Source of the DNA: Aquabacterium sp.
GTDB taxonomy: Bacteria; Pseudomonadota; Gammaproteobacteria; Burkholderiales; Burkholderiaceae_C
Direction of reading: 5' to 3'
DNA: 64,000 nt
Assembly (NCBI GenBank): GCA_030654395.1
Contig: JAURXM010000131.1
Coordinates: 1 to 64,000, forward strand
The notes beneath the pieces are model-generated. The model was given only the letters and a program-made list of their open reading frames with translations. It searched no databases and was not told where the DNA came from. The translations under genes and the position numbers were made by a program. Shown here one piece after another: positions 10,935 through 19,156 of the stretch (position 1 is the stretch's first letter; each line of letters begins with the position of its first letter).

Positions 10935-11413
10935 CAAGCCCTCGCAATGGTGTTGGTGCGGCGAATTTTTTGCTGCAATTGGATAATGCCGTACAGCAAT
11001 GCCTCGGCGGTTGGCGGGCAACCCGGCACGTACACATCGACGGGCACGATGCGATCGCAGCCACGGACAACTGAATAACTGTAATGATAGTAGCCGCCGC
11101 CGTTGGCACAAGAACCCATCGACAGCACCCAGCGTGGCTCAGCCATCTGGTCATAAACCTTGCGCAGCGCCGGACCCATCTTGTTGCACAGCGTGCCGGC
11201 AACGATCATCAGATCGGACTGACGCGGACTGGGCCGGAACAACATGCCAAAACGATCAATGTCGTAGCGCGCAGCACCGGCATGCATCATCTCGACCGCG
11301 CAGCAAGCCAGACCAAAGGTCATGGGCCAGAGCGATCCGGTTTTAGCCCAATTCACCACCGAGTCGTAACTCGTGGTCATGAAGCCTTCGTTGAAAACAC
11401 CTTCAAGTGACAT
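10934..11413 (-). CDS. nuoB: NADH-quinone oxidoreductase subunit B
   Basis: PSST subunit carrying the terminal [4Fe-4S] cluster N2 next to the quinone site; 159 aa. Ligands are the adjacent pair Cys37-Cys38 in [10 protein letters not shown], Cys102 in [12 protein letters not shown] and Cys132 in [13 protein letters not shown]. It lies 50 bp downstream of nuoA and is coupled to nuoC by a one-base stop/start overlap. Confidence 0.98.
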   Translation of the reverse strand: MSLEGVFNEGFMTTSYDSVVNWAKTGSLWPMTFGLACCAVEMMHAGAARYDIDRFGMLFRPSPRQSDLMIVAGTLCNKMGPALRKVYDQMAEPRWVLSMGSCANGGGYYHYSYSVVRGCDRIVPVDVYVPGCPPTAEALLYGIIQLQQKIRRTNTIARA

Positions 11414-11463
11414 ACCAGTACCTTTGTGGCGGAATCTATCGGTCGCTATTTAAATGGGAACGC

Positions 11464-11823
11464 TCATTCCCAATCCAGCGCGCCTTTTTTCCATTCATAG
11501 ATAAAACCGACGACCAAAATGCCGAGAAAAATCATCATGGCCCAGAAACCGACGATGCCGATCTCCTTGAGCGCCACAGCCCACGGGAACAGAAAAGCGA
11601 TTTCAAGGTCGAAAAGAATAAAGAGAATGGCGACCAAGTAGTAGCGTACGTCGAACTTCATACGCGCGTCTTCGAAGGCCTCGAAGCCGCATTCATAAGG
11701 AGAGTTTTTTTCGCTGTCAGGGCGATGCGGACCCAACAACCGCCCCAGAACCTGGGGCACGACACCGACTGCGACACCCACCAGAATAAACAACAGGACA
11801 GGGAGGTATTGTTCAAGGTTCAT
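11464..11823 (-). CDS. nuoA: NADH-quinone oxidoreductase subunit A
   Basis: First gene of the complex I operon; 119 aa with three hydrophobic helices. The loop [20 protein letters not shown] between helices 1 and 2 (Cys in YECG) contacts the quinone channel in this family, and helix 2 carries the Asp/Glu of [13 protein letters not shown]. Upstream, a tRNA-Leu gene and secG lie on the same strand, so part of the nuo transcript may come from further upstream; I see no convincing promoter of its own in the 144-bp spacer. Confidence 0.97.
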   Translation of the reverse strand: MNLEQYLPVLLFILVGVAVGVVPQVLGRLLGPHRPDSEKNSPYECGFEAFEDARMKFDVRYYLVAILFILFDLEIAFLFPWAVALKEIGIVGFWAMMIFLGILVVGFIYEWKKGALDWE

Positions 11824-11967
11824 CGTGCTGGCGCCGCTTAGGTTGCTGACTTGTAGAGTTGGTCTGCATAGATTTTTTCACACCAAGCCTACACGCACTT
11901 GACAAGCAACTCGATAGTTCGGTTTGGCATTCCCGACAAAAAAAGGGGCTCTGTCAGCGCTCATATC

Positions 11968-12052
11968 TGGTGCGGTCGGCGAGACTCGAACTCGCACAGC
12001 TTTCGCCACTACCCCCTCAAGATAGCGTGTCTACCAATTTCACCACGACCGC
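11968..12052 (-). tRNA. tRNA-Leu (anticodon GAG)
   Basis: Read on the complement, an 85-nt class II tRNA is visible. The acceptor arms GCGGTCG and CGACCGC pair fully, with discriminator A and an encoded CCA at 11970-11968. The D-arm region has GGTGAAATTGGTAGACACGC as in leucine tRNAs. The anticodon stem CTATC/GGTAG encloses the loop TTGAGGG with anticodon GAG, a variable arm follows, and the T-arm contains GTTCGAGTC. It sits between secG and nuoA on the same strand. Confidence 0.95.
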
Positions 12053-12165
12053 GGTTTTTTTCTGTCTGAACGCATGAGGAAAACCGAAGTTTTGGCCTTC
12101 CAGACAGTCTCAGAGTTTACTCTGAAAATACATCAATTTGAGCTGACTGCTGCCAGCCTTGAGGC

Positions 12166-12570
12166 TTATTTCGTCGGAATTTGACCCGCCCCAGGCGTCA
12201 CTGTGGCCGGTGGCACGCTGGCATCGGTGCCGGCAGCCGCTGGGACAGAAGAGGCGGGGATCTGGCCAGCACCTGGTACAGCAGGCAGCATCACTGAGGA
12301 GCCCTCAAGCACGCTCGAACCAGGGCTTGCCTTGGGACCACCAAAGTAGGCCAACGCCAGCGTAGCGACGAAGAAAATTGTCGCCAACACAGCCGTCGCG
12401 CGCGACATGAAGTTGGCGCTGCCACTGGCACCAAACAAACTGCCTGAACCGCCACTGCCAAAAGCCGCACCCATGTCAGCACCTTTGCCGTGCTGAACCA
12501 AGATCAAGCCAATCATGACGAGAGCTGCCAACATTTGGACAGCCAGGACGATGGTCAATGCAACATTCAT
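12166..12570 (-). CDS. secG: Preprotein translocase subunit SecG
   Basis: Small membrane subunit of the SecYEG translocon, 134 aa. Two transmembrane helices (about residues 3-24 and 57-78) flank the conserved loop ILVQHGKGADMGAAFG, followed by GSLFGASGSANFMSRATA, the SecG signature. The C-terminal third is an Ala/Pro/Val-rich extension containing the heptapeptide PGAGQIP twice, at about residues 98 and 126. It is presumably cytoplasmic/periplasmic linker-like and variable in the family. It lies 49 bp downstream of tpiA, as in many betaproteobacteria. Confidence 0.95.
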   Translation of the reverse strand: MNVALTIVLAVQMLAALVMIGLILVQHGKGADMGAAFGSGGSGSLFGASGSANFMSRATAVLATIFFVATLALAYFGGPKASPGSSVLEGSSVMLPAVPGAGQIPASSVPAAAGTDASVPPATVTPGAGQIPTK

Positions 12571-12619
12571 AAAAACTCCTCAATACCTAAAGATCTTAAA
12601 AATTTACGCCGCCACGCAC

Positions 12620-13375
12620 TCAAGTGGCTGCAGAAACAATGCTCAAAAAGTCAGCCGCCTTGAGTGATGCGCCACCGATCAGGCCGCCATCAATGTCAGG
12701 CTGCGCCAGCAAGGTAGCGGCATTCGCCGCGTTCATGCTGCCACCATAAATAATCTTCACGCGACTAGCCTGCCCGGTGGCAGCTGCGAGCTGCGCACGC
12801 AACACGGCGTGCACGGCTTGGGCTTCTTCTGGGCTGGCCGTCTTGCCAGTGCCAATCGCCCACACTGGCTCGTAAGCCAGCACAATTTCGCTGATGCAAT
12901 GCCCATTGGCTTGAATCACAGCCGCCAATTGACGCTTCACCACTTCGGTGGTTTGGCCAGCTTCACGCTCAGCCAAGGTTTCACCCACACAGACAATCGG
13001 CGTGATGCCAACAGCCAAGGCTTGTTGCGCTTTGGCCGCCACAAGCGCATCTGTCTCGCCGTGGTACTGACGACGCTCGGAATGACCAACGATGGCGTAA
13101 CGGCAAGCGAAGTCTTTCAGCATGGCTGCACTGACTTCACCGGTGAAGGCGCCTGCCGGCTGGCTGGAGACATCTTGCGCACCCAAAGCCACCGCGGCCA
13201 AGGCCGGTGTCGTTGCAACCAAGGCCTGGAACTGCGCAAAATAAGGCGCCGGAATGCAGACAGCCACATCACACGACAAGGTCTGGGGCAAACCGCTGGC
13301 CAGGGCGCTCAAGAGCGCTTCATTGGCAGCCAAGCTGGCATTCATTTTCCAGTTACCTGCAATCAGTTTTGTCAT
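12620..13375 (-). CDS. tpiA: Triosephosphate isomerase
   Basis: Glycolytic enzyme interconverting dihydroxyacetone phosphate and glyceraldehyde 3-phosphate; 251 aa TIM barrel. Catalytic residues are visible: Lys in AGNWKMN near the N-terminus, His in [11 protein letters not shown], and Glu in [15 protein letters not shown] with the phosphate-gripping loop 6, then GGSMNAAN and GGLIGGASL. The ATG at 13375 ([10 protein letters not shown]) is preferred; a TTG two codons upstream is possible but has no advantage. Its upstream neighbour, the quinone oxidoreductase, ends 15 bp away, so they are probably co-transcribed. Confidence 0.97.
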   Translation of the reverse strand: MTKLIAGNWKMNASLAANEALLSALASGLPQTLSCDVAVCIPAPYFAQFQALVATTPALAAVALGAQDVSSQPAGAFTGEVSAAMLKDFACRYAIVGHSERRQYHGETDALVAAKAQQALAVGITPIVCVGETLAEREAGQTTEVVKRQLAAVIQANGHCISEIVLAYEPVWAIGTGKTASPEEAQAVHAVLRAQLAAATGQASRVKIIYGGSMNAANAATLLAQPDIDGGLIGGASLKAADFLSIVSAAT

Positions 13376-13390
13376 CGCCAAACTCGCTGG

Positions 13391-14377
13391 TTACCAGGTT
13401 AAAACAATTTTGCCAACATGCTGATTCGACTCCATCAGCGTGTGCGCTTTGGCGGCATCTTCAGCGGCAAATACTTTGTAAATGACAGGCTTGATCGCCC
13501 CGCTTTCAACCAATGGCCAGACCTTGCTCCGCAGTGCGTCAGCAATCGCTGTTTTAAAAGTCAGCGGCCGAGGCCGCAATGTCGAACCGGTGATGGTCAA
13601 GCGCTTACGCAGCACCATGCCAGCGTTGAATTCAGCCTTGACACCGCCCTGCACTGCAATGATCACCAAGCGGCCGTCTTCAGCCAAGCATTCGACTTCA
13701 CGCGACACGTAGCTGCCGGCGACCATGTCGAGAATGACATTGACACCCTTGCCGTCGGTCAGCTTGCGAGCCTCGACCGAGAAATCAGCCGTCTTGTAAT
13801 TGATCGCATGGTCTGCACCCAAAGCGATGCAAGCTGCGCATTTTTCGTCGCTGCCAGCCGTTGCAATGACCGTCGCGCCCAGCGCCTTGGCCATCTGAAT
13901 CGCCGTCACGCCGATGCCACTGGTGCCACCTTGAATCAACAAGGTTTCACCCGCCTGCAAACGAGCCCGGTCAAAGACATTGCTCCAGACCGTGAAAAAC
14001 GTCTCTGGCAAAGTCGCCGCTTCGATGTCGCTCAAGCCGGCCGGCACTGGCAGGCACTGGCCCACAGGCGCCACGCACAACTCGGCATAACCGCCACCCG
14101 CCACCAAGGCACAAACGCGGTCACCTAGTTTGAAACCCGCTGCTGACATCGCTGCAGCATCACCCGCCACGATCTCGCCCGCCACTTCAAGGCCGGGAAT
14201 ATCGGAGGCACCTGGTGGCACCGGGTAATTGCCCGTACGCTGCAGCACATCGGGACGGTTGATCCCGCTGGCCTTGACACGAATCAACACCTCGCCAGCA
14301 CCCGCAACGGGGTCCGGACGTTCGCCGATGCGCAGCACATCGGGCGCGCCGTAAACAGTGATTTCAACAGCTTTCAT
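13391..14377 (-). CDS. NAD(P)H-quinone oxidoreductase, zinc-free MDR family (QOR/PIG3 type)
   Basis: 328-aa medium-chain dehydrogenase/reductase. The catalytic domain starts MKAVEITVYGAPDVLRIGERP and lacks the cysteine zinc ligands of alcohol dehydrogenases. The Rossmann domain carries GGTSGIGVTAIQMAKALGATV (about residue 149), the NAD(P)H site of quinone oxidoreductases of the PIG3/QOR type. The family reduces quinones or other alpha,beta-unsaturated carbonyls with NADPH; the exact substrate cannot be read from sequence. The gene lies 15 bp after pnp and 15 bp before tpiA, an arrangement common in Comamonadaceae. Confidence 0.88.
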   Translation of the reverse strand: MKAVEITVYGAPDVLRIGERPDPVAGAGEVLIRVKASGINRPDVLQRTGNYPVPPGASDIPGLEVAGEIVAGDAAAMSAAGFKLGDRVCALVAGGGYAELCVAPVGQCLPVPAGLSDIEAATLPETFFTVWSNVFDRARLQAGETLLIQGGTSGIGVTAIQMAKALGATVIATAGSDEKCAACIALGADHAINYKTADFSVEARKLTDGKGVNVILDMVAGSYVSREVECLAEDGRLVIIAVQGGVKAEFNAGMVLRKRLTITGSTLRPRPLTFKTAIADALRSKVWPLVESGAIKPVIYKVFAAEDAAKAHTLMESNQHVGKIVLTW

Positions 14378-14392
14378 CGCGACGTGAAGGCT

Positions 14393-16510
14393 TTAGCCCT
14401 GATCGTTCTGTTGGCCTGGACGCTCGATCAGCGCTTTCATGGACAGCTTGACGCGACCTTTTTCGTCGGTTTCCATGACCTTGACGCGAACGATCTGACC
14501 TTCTTTGAGGTAGTCAGACACGCGCTCAACACGCTCGTGGGCGATTTGGCTGATGTGCAGCAAACCGTCTTTGCCTGGCAGCAGATTGATCAGTGCGCCG
14601 AAGTCCAGCAGCTTGGTGATCGGGCCTTCGTAGATCTTGCCGATTTCGACTTCAGCGGTGATCTCAGCGATGCGGCGCTTGGCCTCGTCAGCCTTGGCCG
14701 TGTCGTTCGACGCGATGGTGATGGTGCCGTCTTCTGCGATGTTGATCTGTGTGCCGGTTTCTTCGGTCAGTGCGCGAATGACAGCGCCACCCTTGCCGAT
14801 CACGTCACGGATTTTTTCCGGATTGATCTTCATGACGTACAGACGTGGCGCGAAGTCAGACACTTCGGTCTTGGCTTCGCCCATGGCTTCTTGCATTTTG
14901 CCCAAAATGTGCATGCGGGCTTCTTTGGCCTGAGCCAGCGCCACCTGCATGATTTCTTTGGTGATGCCTTGGATTTTGATGTCCATTTGCAGCGCAGTGA
15001 TACCGGCGGTGGTACCGGCCACTTTGAAGTCCATGTCGCCCAGATGATCTTCATCACCCAAGATGTCGGTCAGCACGGCGAAGCGGTTGTCTTCTTTGAT
15101 CAAACCCATGGCGATACCGGCCACGTGGGCTTTCATCGGCACGCCAGCGTCCATCAGCGACAAGCAGCCGCCGCAGACCGAAGCCATTGACGACGAGCCG
15201 TTGGACTCCGTGATTTCAGACACCACACGCATGGTGTACGGGAACTCTTCTTTGCTTGGCAGCACAGCGATCAGCGCGCGCTTGGCCAGACGGCCGTGAC
15301 CGATTTCACGACGCTTTGGCGAACCCACACGGCCCGTTTCGCCAGTGGCGAACGGAGGCATGTTGTAGTGCAGCATGAAGCGGTCTTCGTAGTCACCGGA
15401 CAGTGCGTCGATGCGCTGTGCATCACGCTCGGTGCCCAAGGTGGTAACCACCAGTGCCTGGGTTTCGCCACGTGTGAACAAGGCAGAACCGTGGGTGCGC
15501 GGCAGCACGCTGTTGCGGATTTCAATGGCGCGAACGGTGCGCGTGTCGCGGCCGTCAATGCGGGGCTCACCAGCCAGAATCTGGCTGCGAACGATCTTCG
15601 CTTCGATGTCGAACAACATGCCTTCAACGGTGACGCTGTCAAATGCCAGGCCGTCGGCTTTGAGCGCGGCCATGACGTCAGACGTCACCACGCGGCAAGC
15701 TTGCGTACGGGCTTGCTTGGTGCGAATTTGGTAAGCCGCTTCGAGCTTGGCTGCAGCCAACTCATTGACCTTGGCGATCAAAGGCAGGTCTTTGGCAGGC
15801 GCTTCCCAGGCCCAAACTGGCTTGCCAGCATCACGCACGAGTTCGTGAATGGCGTTGATGGCGATGTTGCCTTGCTCATGGCCAAACACGATCGCGCCGA
15901 GCATGATTTCTTCAGACAGTTGCTGGGCTTCTGACTCGACCATCAGCACTGCGGCTTCGGTACCGGCCACAACCAAGTCCATCGTCGAATCTTTGAGCTG
16001 GGTCTTGCCTGGATTGAGCACGTACTGGCCGTCGATGTAAGCCACGCGAGCAGCACCGATCGGGCCATTGAAAGGGATGCCGGAAATCGACAGCGCAGCG
16101 CTCGAAGCGATCAGCGCAGGAATGTCGCCTTCAACTTCAGGGTTCAGAGACAACACATGGATGACGACCTGAACTTCATTGAAGAAGCCTTCAGGAAACA
16201 AAGGACGGATCGGACGATCGATCAGGCGCGAAGTCAGGGTTTCGAACTCGCTAGGACGGCCTTCGCGCTTGAAGAAACTGCCGGGAATGCGGCCAGCGGC
16301 GTAGGTTTTCTCAAGGTAATCGACGGTCAACGGGAAGAAGTCTTGACCGGGCTTGGCGACGGTCTTGGCGACCACGGTGGCCAGCACAACCGTGCCGTCC
16401 ATGTCGACCAACACAGCGCCGCTGGACTGACGGGCCATTTCGCCGGTTTCCATCGTGACCTTGTGCTGGCCCCATTGGAAAGTTTTGCTGACTTTGTTGA
16501 AAATGCTCAT
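14393..16510 (-). CDS. pnp: Polyribonucleotide nucleotidyltransferase (PNPase)
   Basis: 3'-5' phosphorolytic exoribonuclease and degradosome component; 705 aa from the ATG at 16510 ([15 protein letters not shown]), which is preceded by a good GGAG. In order: first RNase PH domain, the helical linker, second RNase PH domain ([16 protein letters not shown], then the [16 protein letters not shown] catalytic region), KH domain (residues about 560-620, [17 protein letters not shown]) and S1 domain at the C-terminus ([23 protein letters not shown] is its core). The in-frame start 69 bp upstream is rejected because it lacks family similarity. It follows rpsO, with a terminator between them, as in many bacteria. 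Confidence 0.97.
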   Translation of the reverse strand: MSIFNKVSKTFQWGQHKVTMETGEMARQSSGAVLVDMDGTVVLATVVAKTVAKPGQDFFPLTVDYLEKTYAAGRIPGSFFKREGRPSEFETLTSRLIDRPIRPLFPEGFFNEVQVVIHVLSLNPEVEGDIPALIASSAALSISGIPFNGPIGAARVAYIDGQYVLNPGKTQLKDSTMDLVVAGTEAAVLMVESEAQQLSEEIMLGAIVFGHEQGNIAINAIHELVRDAGKPVWAWEAPAKDLPLIAKVNELAAAKLEAAYQIRTKQARTQACRVVTSDVMAALKADGLAFDSVTVEGMLFDIEAKIVRSQILAGEPRIDGRDTRTVRAIEIRNSVLPRTHGSALFTRGETQALVVTTLGTERDAQRIDALSGDYEDRFMLHYNMPPFATGETGRVGSPKRREIGHGRLAKRALIAVLPSKEEFPYTMRVVSEITESNGSSSMASVCGGCLSLMDAGVPMKAHVAGIAMGLIKEDNRFAVLTDILGDEDHLGDMDFKVAGTTAGITALQMDIKIQGITKEIMQVALAQAKEARMHILGKMQEAMGEAKTEVSDFAPRLYVMKINPEKIRDVIGKGGAVIRALTEETGTQINIAEDGTITIASNDTAKADEAKRRIAEITAEVEIGKIYEGPITKLLDFGALINLLPGKDGLLHISQIAHERVERVSDYLKEGQIVRVKVMETDEKGRVKLSMKALIERPGQQNDQG

Positions 16511-16674
16511 TGTTTTGCTCCATGTAAATCGGCTGCATGAGGCTGCAACCTGGGGCCCGGAGCGGGGCTGGCTGAACACGATGCCATTCCAAAAGATGCC
16601 TGAAAAACCAGCATACTGCAGGACTTTTCTTGTGGAATGACACAGCGCGTGCTCGTTTTGCCTTGCTCCGAAGT

Positions 16675-16708
16675 AAAAAACGCCTGAGCTAGTGAACTAA
16701 CTCAGGCG
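16675..16708 (-). terminator. Intrinsic terminator after rpsO
   Basis: On the complement, CGCCTGAG (16708-16701) pairs perfectly with CTCAGGCG (16688-16681). The hairpin is extended inward by TAGT/ACTA and followed at once by six T residues (16680-16675). It is 20 bp downstream of the rpsO stop. It should end most rpsO transcripts and separate them from pnp, possibly leaving readthrough, as in the classical rpsO-pnp arrangement. Confidence 0.9.
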
Positions 16709-16728
16709 CTCTTAAAGTTTGTCAGCGA

Positions 16729-16995
16729 TTACTTGCGCAGGCCAAGTTTGGCGATCAGCGCAACGTAACGGGAAGCATCTTTGGACTTCAGGTAGTCCAG
16801 CAGCTTGCGGCGACGGCTGACCATGCGCAACAGACCACGGCGACCGTGGTGGTCTTTGGCGTGGGTTTTGAAGTGAGGCATCAATTCGTTGATGCGGCCA
16901 GTCAGCAGAGCGACTTGGACTTCTGGGCTGCCGGTGTCGCCAGCTTGGCGTGCGTTGGCTTGAACAATGTCAGCCTTGATCGATTTTGCAATCAT
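16729..16995 (-). CDS. rpsO: 30S ribosomal protein S15
   Basis: Primary 16S rRNA-binding protein of the small-subunit platform, 88 aa, standard length. Conserved stretches [37 protein letters not shown] and the C-terminal [13 protein letters not shown] are visible. A near-perfect -10 box (TATAAT, 17130-17125 on the complement) overlaps the tsaD stop codon 130 bp upstream and may be its promoter. The long leader could hold an autoregulatory structure, as for S15 in other bacteria, but I could not define one. Confidence 0.97.
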   Translation of the reverse strand: MIAKSIKADIVQANARQAGDTGSPEVQVALLTGRINELMPHFKTHAKDHHGRRGLLRMVSRRRKLLDYLKSKDASRYVALIAKLGLRK

Positions 16996-17124
16996 GATGT
17001 TCCGATTTCTACGTGGACTTGCGAACGAAGCAGTGTTCCCACTGTGGGAGTTGACCGCTGACCGTCGTGTTTCTTTGCTGATTCAGCACGTGTTTAAAGC
17101 GTAGCTAGAGCAGCAAAGCCTCAG

Positions 17125-17130
17125 ATTATA
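17125..17130 (-). promoter_or_regulatory. Candidate -10 element of the rpsO promoter
   Basis: The complement reads GGGCTATAATCTGA, a consensus TATAAT that includes the TAA stop codon of tsaD. No good -35 box is visible 17 bp upstream; the GC-rich GGGC just before the hexamer may act instead. A very similar GGCTATAATCC stands before rpsU at 31131, which supports a real ribosomal-protein promoter type in this genome. Confidence 0.45.
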
Positions 17131-18172
17131 GCCCAGGGTTTGGGCTGAGCTCGGCCAACGGCCAGCGCGGCTTGACATCAAAGGTGTAAGCCGTCTGCAG
17201 GTTTTCCAGCCCCGCTTGCAGGCGCATCCCCGCTGCCAGCGCAATCATGGCGCCGTTGTCGGTGCACAAATGCAGTTCGGGGTAATGCACGCGGATGCCG
17301 CGCTTCAGGCAAACTGCATTGAGCTGGCGCCGCAGCTCAGCGTTGGCACCCACGCCGCCGGCCACCACCAAGCGCTTGAGCCCGGTCTGCGCCATGGCGC
17401 TCATGGATTTCTTCAACAACACCTCGACGATGGCCGCTTGCGTCGAGGCTGCCAGATCTGCCTTGCGCACCTCAAGGTCATCACCCAACTTTTTGGCCTG
17501 CGTCAACACGGCGGTTTTCAGGCCAGAAAAAGAAAAGTCCAAATCCCCGCTGTGCAACAAGGGGCGGGGTAGCTTGAAGGCAGCGGGGTCGCCCAACTCG
17601 GCCAACTTGGCCAAGTGCGGGCCGCCCGGGTAGGGCAAACCCATCAGCTTGGCGGATTTGTCAAAGGCTTCACCGGCCGCGTCGTCAATGCTTTCGCCCA
17701 GCAACTCGTAGCTGCCGACGCGGTCCACCCGCATCAGCTGTGTGTGGCCACCCGAGACCAGCAACGCCACAAACGGAAATTCCGGTGGGTCGGCGCTCAA
17801 AAATGGCGACAGCAAATGCCCTTCCAGATGGTGCACACCCATCACCGGCTTGGCCAAACTGGCGGCCAGTGAACAGGCCACACCCGCCCCCACCAGCAAA
17901 GCGCCCGCCAGCCCAGGCCCACGCGTATAGGCCACCACATCGACGTCCGGCAGCGCGCGGCCGGCTTGCGTCATGACATCAGCGATCAGCGGCAACACTC
18001 GGCGAATATGGTCGCGGCTGGCGAGCTCCGGCACCACGCCGCCATAAGCCTGATGCATTTCAATCTGACTGTGCAGCGCGTGCGCAAGCAGCGCCGGCAC
18101 GCCGACGCCTGAGGTGTCGACCAGCGCCACGCCGGTTTCATCACAACTTGATTCAATTCCTAAAACTAGCAT
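17126..18172 (-). CDS. tsaD: tRNA N6-adenosine threonylcarbamoyltransferase TsaD
   Basis: Transfers the threonylcarbamoyl group to A37 of tRNAs that read ANN codons, together with TsaB and TsaE; cytosolic, 348 aa. The ASKHA-fold signatures are visible: N-terminal [17 protein letters not shown], the metal-binding HHLEGH (His115, His119), [13 protein letters not shown], and [15 protein letters not shown] near the C-terminus (Asp of the metal site). It diverges from nasT with a 58-bp spacer and ends just upstream of the rpsO promoter candidate. Confidence 0.97.
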   Translation of the reverse strand: MLVLGIESSCDETGVALVDTSGVGVPALLAHALHSQIEMHQAYGGVVPELASRDHIRRVLPLIADVMTQAGRALPDVDVVAYTRGPGLAGALLVGAGVACSLAASLAKPVMGVHHLEGHLLSPFLSADPPEFPFVALLVSGGHTQLMRVDRVGSYELLGESIDDAAGEAFDKSAKLMGLPYPGGPHLAKLAELGDPAAFKLPRPLLHSGDLDFSFSGLKTAVLTQAKKLGDDLEVRKADLAASTQAAIVEVLLKKSMSAMAQTGLKRLVVAGGVGANAELRRQLNAVCLKRGIRVHYPELHLCTDNGAMIALAAGMRLQAGLENLQTAYTFDVKPRWPLAELSPNPGL

Positions 18173-18230
18173 GGGGTGAGTTTACGAGTCCGGCCAATAA
18201 CCTTGGCTTGAATATTGCTGAATCACACTC

Positions 18231-18875
18231 ATGATCCCGCTTCAAAAACCATCCACGTCCTTGCGTTTGGTCGTGATCGCGCCGGATTTGTCGGTGCTCG
18301 AGACCGACGACGAAGCCGCATTGGCGCTGATTGAACGCTCGCGCCAATTGCGCATTGGTCTGCTCGAAGGTGGCTTCAACCTGATCGCCACCCTGCCCGC
18401 CGACACCTTCTTGGCCGAGCGGCTGGCGCAGTTGCAACCCGACATGATCATCGTCGACGCCGAAAGCGACGCCCGGGATTCGCTTGAGCACGTGGTCATG
18501 GCCACGCGCGACGCCCGCAGGCCCATCGTGCTGTTCACCAACGACGACGACACCAGCCACGTCAAAGATGCCGTGGCAGCGGGCGTGTCAGCCTACATCG
18601 TGGCCGGTTTGGAGCCAACCCGCATCCGCCCTATTCTCGATGTGGCGATGGCGCGCTTTGAGCATGAACAGGGTTTGCGCCAGGAACTCGCCGACGCCAA
18701 AGGCGAGTTGCAAGACCGAAAAATCATAGCCCGGGCCAAAGCCATGGTGATGCAGCGACAAGGCCTGAGTGAAGCCGTCGCCTACGACAGACTACGCAAA
18801 GCCGCCATGGACAAAGGCTTGCGCATGGGCGAAGTCGCTCAGCGTCTGCTGGACGCCGCTGACCTGCTGGGCTGA
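18231..18875 (+). CDS. nasT: ANTAR-domain response regulator NasT (nitrate/nitrite antiterminator)
   Basis: 214-aa receiver plus ANTAR protein. The receiver-like domain (about residues 10-135) keeps an Asp at the phosphorylation position (MIIVDAES, Asp76), although the usual C-terminal Lys is not obvious. The ANTAR domain (about 160-214) has the conserved three-helix pattern with RAKAMVMQRQGLSEAVAYDRLRK read in two parts. NasT binds paired hairpins in nas leaders and prevents termination when the NasS sensor releases it. No nasS gene is visible here, so the sensor is elsewhere or different. Its RNA target is probably the leader at 19014-19110. Confidence 0.9.
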   Translation: MIPLQKPSTSLRLVVIAPDLSVLETDDEAALALIERSRQLRIGLLEGGFNLIATLPADTFLAERLAQLQPDMIIVDAESDARDSLEHVVMATRDARRPIVLFTNDDDTSHVKDAVAAGVSAYIVAGLEPTRIRPILDVAMARFEHEQGLRQELADAKGELQDRKIIARAKAMVMQRQGLSEAVAYDRLRKAAMDKGLRMGEVAQRLLDAADLLG

Positions 18876-18894
18876 ACCCGCCTAAATTGGTGCA

Positions 18895-18913
18895 GCGCAC
18901 AAAAGCAGTGCGC
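18895..18913 (+). promoter_or_regulatory. Candidate NtrC-binding site
   Basis: GCGCAC-N7-GTGCGC forms an inverted repeat. Its core GCAC-N7-GTGC has exactly the arm sequence and spacing of NtrC sites such as those upstream of enterobacterial glnA. It lies about 70-90 bp upstream of the -24 element, a normal distance for an enhancer acting through sigma-54. Confidence 0.6.
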
Positions 18914-18983
18914 CACAGCCACTGCCCGCCCCTCATTTAGCACCATCACGCCCTCAAAGTGGCTGAAACAAGCGGTCAAGCGC

Positions 18984-18999
18984 TGGCACAGCTTTTGCA
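18984..18999 (+). promoter_or_regulatory. Sigma-54 promoter of the nrt-nir-nas operon
   Basis: TGGCACA-N4-TTGCA matches the sigma-54 consensus, with exactly 10 bases between the -24 GG (18985-18986) and the -12 GC (18997-18998). Transcription should start near 19010, leaving a leader of about 150 nt before the nrtA ATG. The match plus the upstream NtrC-like site predicts activation under nitrogen limitation. Confidence 0.85.
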
Positions 19000-19013
19000 C
19001 TAACAAACTCATC

Positions 19014-19045
19014 GACTCATCACTTCAACGGCGAAGTGGTGAGTC
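19014..19045 (+). promoter_or_regulatory. ANTAR-type RNA hairpin with AACGGC hexaloop
   Basis: GACTCATCACTTC (19014-19026) pairs with GAAGTGGTGAGTC (19033-19045): 13 base pairs with one G-U, closed by the six-base loop AACGGC. A hexaloop with A at position 1 and G at position 4 is the recognition mark of ANTAR targets. It sits at the very 5' end of the predicted leader RNA, just before the terminator, as expected for NasT control. Confidence 0.75.
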
Positions 19046-19056
19046 ACCCGAACAAA

Positions 19057-19116
19057 GGCGTTCGTACCCAGCAGCACAGCCATGTGTCTGCACGGTCCGA
19101 GCGCCTTTTTGTTTTT
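19057..19116 (+). terminator. Leader terminator upstream of nrtA (NasT-controlled attenuator)
   Basis: GGCGTTCG (19057-19064) pairs with CGAGCGCC (19098-19105, one G-U), followed by TTTTTGTTTTTT. Inside lies a second hairpin, GCAGCAC/GTGTCTGC with loop AGCCAT (19071-19091). Together with the upstream hexaloop hairpin this is the layout of ANTAR attenuators, in which the second recognition hairpin overlaps the terminator. The second loop has A1 but C rather than G at position 4, so it would be a non-canonical second site. Confidence 0.75.
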
Positions 19117-19156
19117 TCGACTCTTTTTCTTGTTCTTCACTTTTGGAGTTACCGAC

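Noticed and set aside
9144-11078. Long open frame (over 600 codons) on the plus strand, antisense to nuoD, nuoC and nuoB
   Set aside because: It is a shadow of GC-rich codon use in the real genes; no domain is recognisable and three certain complex I genes occupy the other strand.
14384-15934. Antisense open frames opposite pnp
   Set aside because: Composition typical of the complement of a coding strand and no family similarity visible.
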